Positions 62,088 through 64,000 of a DNA stretch of 64,000 bases are shown one piece after another (positions within the stretch are counted from its first letter, which is position 1; each line of letters begins with the position of its first letter). Below the pieces are notes generated by a model. The model ran no database searches and was not told where the DNA came from. It saw only the letters and a list, made by a program, of their open reading frames with translations. Position numbers and translations under genes: made by a program. The stretch spans positions 1-64,000 of the forward strand of contig JBARRO010000224.1 in NCBI GenBank assembly GCA_049644265.1. Reading direction: 5' to 3'. The DNA is from JBARRO01 sp049644265 (GTDB lineage: Bacteria > Bacteroidota > Ignavibacteria > UBA10030).

Positions 62088-62546
62088 ATGGAAACCCTAG
62101 AACCAATCATCGCTCAGCATCCGTTCCTCAAAGATCTCGAGAAAAAGCATCTGGACCTGATCGTCGGGTGCGCCTCCAATGTGCGTTTCGACCCGAGTGA
62201 GCACATATTCCATGAAGGAGATGAGGCAACGAAATTCTTCATCATTCGTGGGGGCTCGGTCGCTCTCCACTTGCACCTTCCACCCAAAGGATTGGTGACA
62301 ATCCAGACCATGGGAGAGGGCGAGGTCCTCGGCTGGTCGTGGCTCTTCCCGCCGTATCGCTGGCACTTCGACGCCGTGGCAACGGAACTGACTCGCGCCA
62401 TTGCTCTCGATGCAACGTGTCTGCGAAAGAAATGCGAAAACGACCACGACCTCGGCTACGAGCTGCTCAAGAGATTTTCGAACATCCTTGAACAACGTCT
62501 CCAGTCGATGCGATTGCAGCTCCTGGACATTTACGCCGAATCCTGA
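62088..62546 (+). CDS. Cyclic-nucleotide-binding (cNMP) domain protein in the hydrogenase operon
   Basis: A 152-aa protein consisting of a Crp/Fnr-type cNMP-binding beta-roll (HIFHEGDEATKFFIIRGGSVALH; GEGEVLGWSWLFPP) with a C-terminal helix but no DNA-binding helix-turn-helix. Therefore not a transcription factor by itself; it may regulate or assemble the hydrogenase. ATG at 62088 has AAGGAG six bases upstream, 10 nt after hydB. Confidence 0.88.
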   Translation: METLEPIIAQHPFLKDLEKKHLDLIVGCASNVRFDPSEHIFHEGDEATKFFIIRGGSVALHLHLPPKGLVTIQTMGEGEVLGWSWLFPPYRWHFDAVATELTRAIALDATCLRKKCENDHDLGYELLKRFSNILEQRLQSMRLQLLDIYAES

Positions 62547-62553
62547 ATCGGCC

Positions 62554-63396
62554 ATGAATACGTCATCGTCTTCCGAAGCCATGATCCCGCGTCCGTATGT
62601 GATCGGGAGAGTATCGAGCGAAACGAGGGATACATTCACTTTTGACCTGCGTCCCTCCGTTCCCGACGACGTCCTATCGTTCTCCCCCGGCCAATTCAAT
62701 ATGCTCTACGTGTTCGGCGTGGGAGAAATCCCGATTTCCATCAGCGGGAATCCTGATCGCACCCGCAATCTCGTGCACACCACGCGCGCGGTCGGGACAG
62801 TCACAAAAGCGATGCGGAAACTCAGAAAGGGCGACGTCCTCGGCGTGCGCGGCCCGTACGGAACAAGCTGGCCACTCCACGATGCACAAGGCAAAGATAT
62901 CGTAATTGTCACGGGCGGCATCGGCCTTGCGCCTCTTCGCCCCGCCCTCTACACCATCCTGGCGCACCGCGAGCAATATGGCCGCGTGGCCCTGCTCTAT
63001 GGATCCCGGACGCCGGACGACATTCTGTACAGGGACGAACTGGAGCGATGGCGAACCCGTCTGGATCTCGACATCCACGTAACGGTGGATCGTGCCGCGC
63101 CCTCGTGGAAAGGGAGCGTTGGGGTGGTCACCTCGTTGATTCCACGAGCTCCTTTCAGTCCCCCGAACACCGTGGCCCTCGTATGCGGACCGGAAATTAT
63201 GATGCGCTTCACTGTGCAGGAACTTCAAAAGCGCGGTGTTCCGGATGCAAACATCTTTGTCTCGCTGGAACGTAACATGAAATGCGGCATCGGTTTGTGC
63301 GGACATTGCCAGTACCAGCAGCTGTTTGTGTGCAGAGACGGTCCGGTGTTTCCGTACTCGAAAGTGAAAGACCTTCTCATGAAGCATGAGGTGTGA
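62554..63396 (+). CDS. hydG: [NiFe]-hydrogenase gamma subunit, FAD/NAD(P)-binding
   Basis: A 280-aa ferredoxin-NADP reductase-like subunit: FAD-binding barrel (FSPGQFNMLYVFGVGE), NAD(P)-binding domain (IVTGGIGLAPLRP), and a C-terminal 2Fe-2S site (CGIGLCGHCQ...FVC). It links hydrogen to NAD(P)H. The symbol follows sulfhydrogenase usage and is not the radical-SAM HydG. ATG at 62554 is chosen; 62581 is an alternative. It lies 8 nt after the cNMP gene. Confidence 0.92.
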   Translation: MNTSSSSEAMIPRPYVIGRVSSETRDTFTFDLRPSVPDDVLSFSPGQFNMLYVFGVGEIPISISGNPDRTRNLVHTTRAVGTVTKAMRKLRKGDVLGVRGPYGTSWPLHDAQGKDIVIVTGGIGLAPLRPALYTILAHREQYGRVALLYGSRTPDDILYRDELERWRTRLDLDIHVTVDRAAPSWKGSVGVVTSLIPRAPFSPPNTVALVCGPEIMMRFTVQELQKRGVPDANIFVSLERNMKCGIGLCGHCQYQQLFVCRDGPVFPYSKVKDLLMKHEV

Positions 63397-63397
63397 T

Positions 63398-64000
63398 GTG
63401 GCCAGGAGCGGAAAGCCCAAGCTTGCAGTATGGAAATTCTCTTCGTGCGACGGTTGTCAGCTGAGCCTGCTTGACTGCGAGGACGAGCTCCTCGCCGTCG
63501 TCGGGAGAGTCGACATTGCGAATTTCCCGGAGGCATCGCGGGCTGTGGTCAAAGGACCGTATGACGTTTCGCTGGTCGAAGGCTCCATCACGACCCCCCA
63601 TGATGCCGAGCGGATTCACCAGGTTCGCCGGGACTCGAAATTTCTCGTGACCATCGGCGCCTGCGCGACCGCAGGGGGCATTCAGGCGCTGCGCAATTTC
63701 AAAGACGTTAAAGATTTCACGGCGATTGTCTACGCCTCGCCGCAGTACATCGACACGTTGAACAAGTCCACTCCCATTGCCGACCACGTGTTCGTGGACT
63801 TTCAGCTGCGCGGCTGCCCGATCAACAAGCTCCAGCTCGTGGAAGTGCTCAACGCATTCCTGAACGGCCGCAAACCGAACATCCCGACGTATAGTGTTTG
63901 CGTTGAATGCAAGAGAAAGGGAAATGTTTGCGGGCTCGTCACACACGGGCCACCGTGTCTCGGTCCTGTCACGCAGGCCGGATGCAACGCCCTTTGCCCG
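63398..64000 (+). CDS. hydD: [NiFe]-hydrogenase delta (small) subunit, partial at window end (GTG start)
   Basis: A frame open to the right edge (201 codons seen). It encodes a group 3-type hydrogenase small subunit: the proximal-cluster motif SSCDGCQLSLLD near the start, TIGACATAGGI, RGCPINK, and a Cys-rich region (CVECKRKGNVC, PPCLGPVTQAGC). GTG at 63398 is chosen because GAGG lies about six bases upstream inside the end of hydG; an in-frame ATG at 63386 is possible. The large (alpha) subunit should follow outside the window. Confidence 0.92.
   Translation, partial: MARSGKPKLAVWKFSSCDGCQLSLLDCEDELLAVVGRVDIANFPEASRAVVKGPYDVSLVEGSITTPHDAERIHQVRRDSKFLVTIGACATAGGIQALRNFKDVKDFTAIVYASPQYIDTLNKSTPIADHVFVDFQLRGCPINKLQLVEVLNAFLNGRKPNIPTYSVCVECKRKGNVCGLVTHGPPCLGPVTQAGCNALCP

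Overview
The window looks like a chromosomal piece of a free-living bacterium of the FCB superphylum, more likely on the Ignavibacteria/Chlorobi side than Bacteroidetes proper. The evidence is three large secreted proteins ending in the type IX secretion (T9SS) C-terminal domain, a moderately GC-rich composition, clear Shine-Dalgarno sites, and several promoters close to the classical TTGACA/TATAAT form, which Bacteroidetes proper usually lack. No rRNA, tRNA, phage, insertion sequence or CRISPR array was seen.

Layout. 1-659: the end of a sigma-54 activator, with a terminator. 793-2246 (minus): a CBS-domain protein and a nitrilase-family amidase. 2321-19969 (minus): one long block for branched-chain amino acids, read ilvD-ilvB-ilvN-gltB-ilvC-cimA-(83 aa unknown)-leuA-leuC-leuD-leuB-ilvE. 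It is preceded by a strong promoter and a 46-codon leader peptide that is half Ile/Leu/Val. 20324-24591 (minus): a cysteine/sulfur operon with two YeeE/YedE-type transporter subunits, a small zinc-finger protein, CysM, a JAMM protease (Mec) and a three-domain CysO-MoeB-rhodanese fusion. In front lies a Cys-rich leader peptide and a terminator. 24925-25794 (minus): proC, with a third leader-type ORF and terminator. 26114-30861 (plus): thrA-thrB-thrC. 30969-31524: a four-helix-bundle gene broken by a 10-bp duplication. 31526-37502 (minus): ppc, amtB, a porin and glnK. 37503-38226: a gap with a candidate structured RNA, an operator-like palindrome and 14-bp tandem repeats. 38227-40190 (minus): agmatine-to-putrescine genes. 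40342-43419 (plus): a secreted amidase. 43540-47558 (plus): a DinG-like helicase and a PduS/PduT-like pair. 47624-60199 (minus): two giant T9SS cargo proteins. 60920-64000 (plus): a group 3b-type [NiFe]-hydrogenase operon cut by the window edge.

How the genes fit together. Much of the first 40 kb is amino-acid and nitrogen metabolism. GltB, embedded in the ilv-leu block, would supply glutamate for transaminase IlvE. CimA next to LeuA/B/C/D suggests isoleucine made from pyruvate via citramalate. Ppc and ThrABC carry carbon into the aspartate family, and GlnK/AmtB handle ammonium. Three separate biosynthetic units (ilv-leu, cys, proC) each start with promoter, short biased ORF and a downstream hairpin, suggesting that ribosome-mediated attenuation is a general strategy here. 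The most unusual system is the cysteine operon: the sulfur-carrier protein is fused in front of its own activating enzyme and a rhodanese, next to the protease that could release it.
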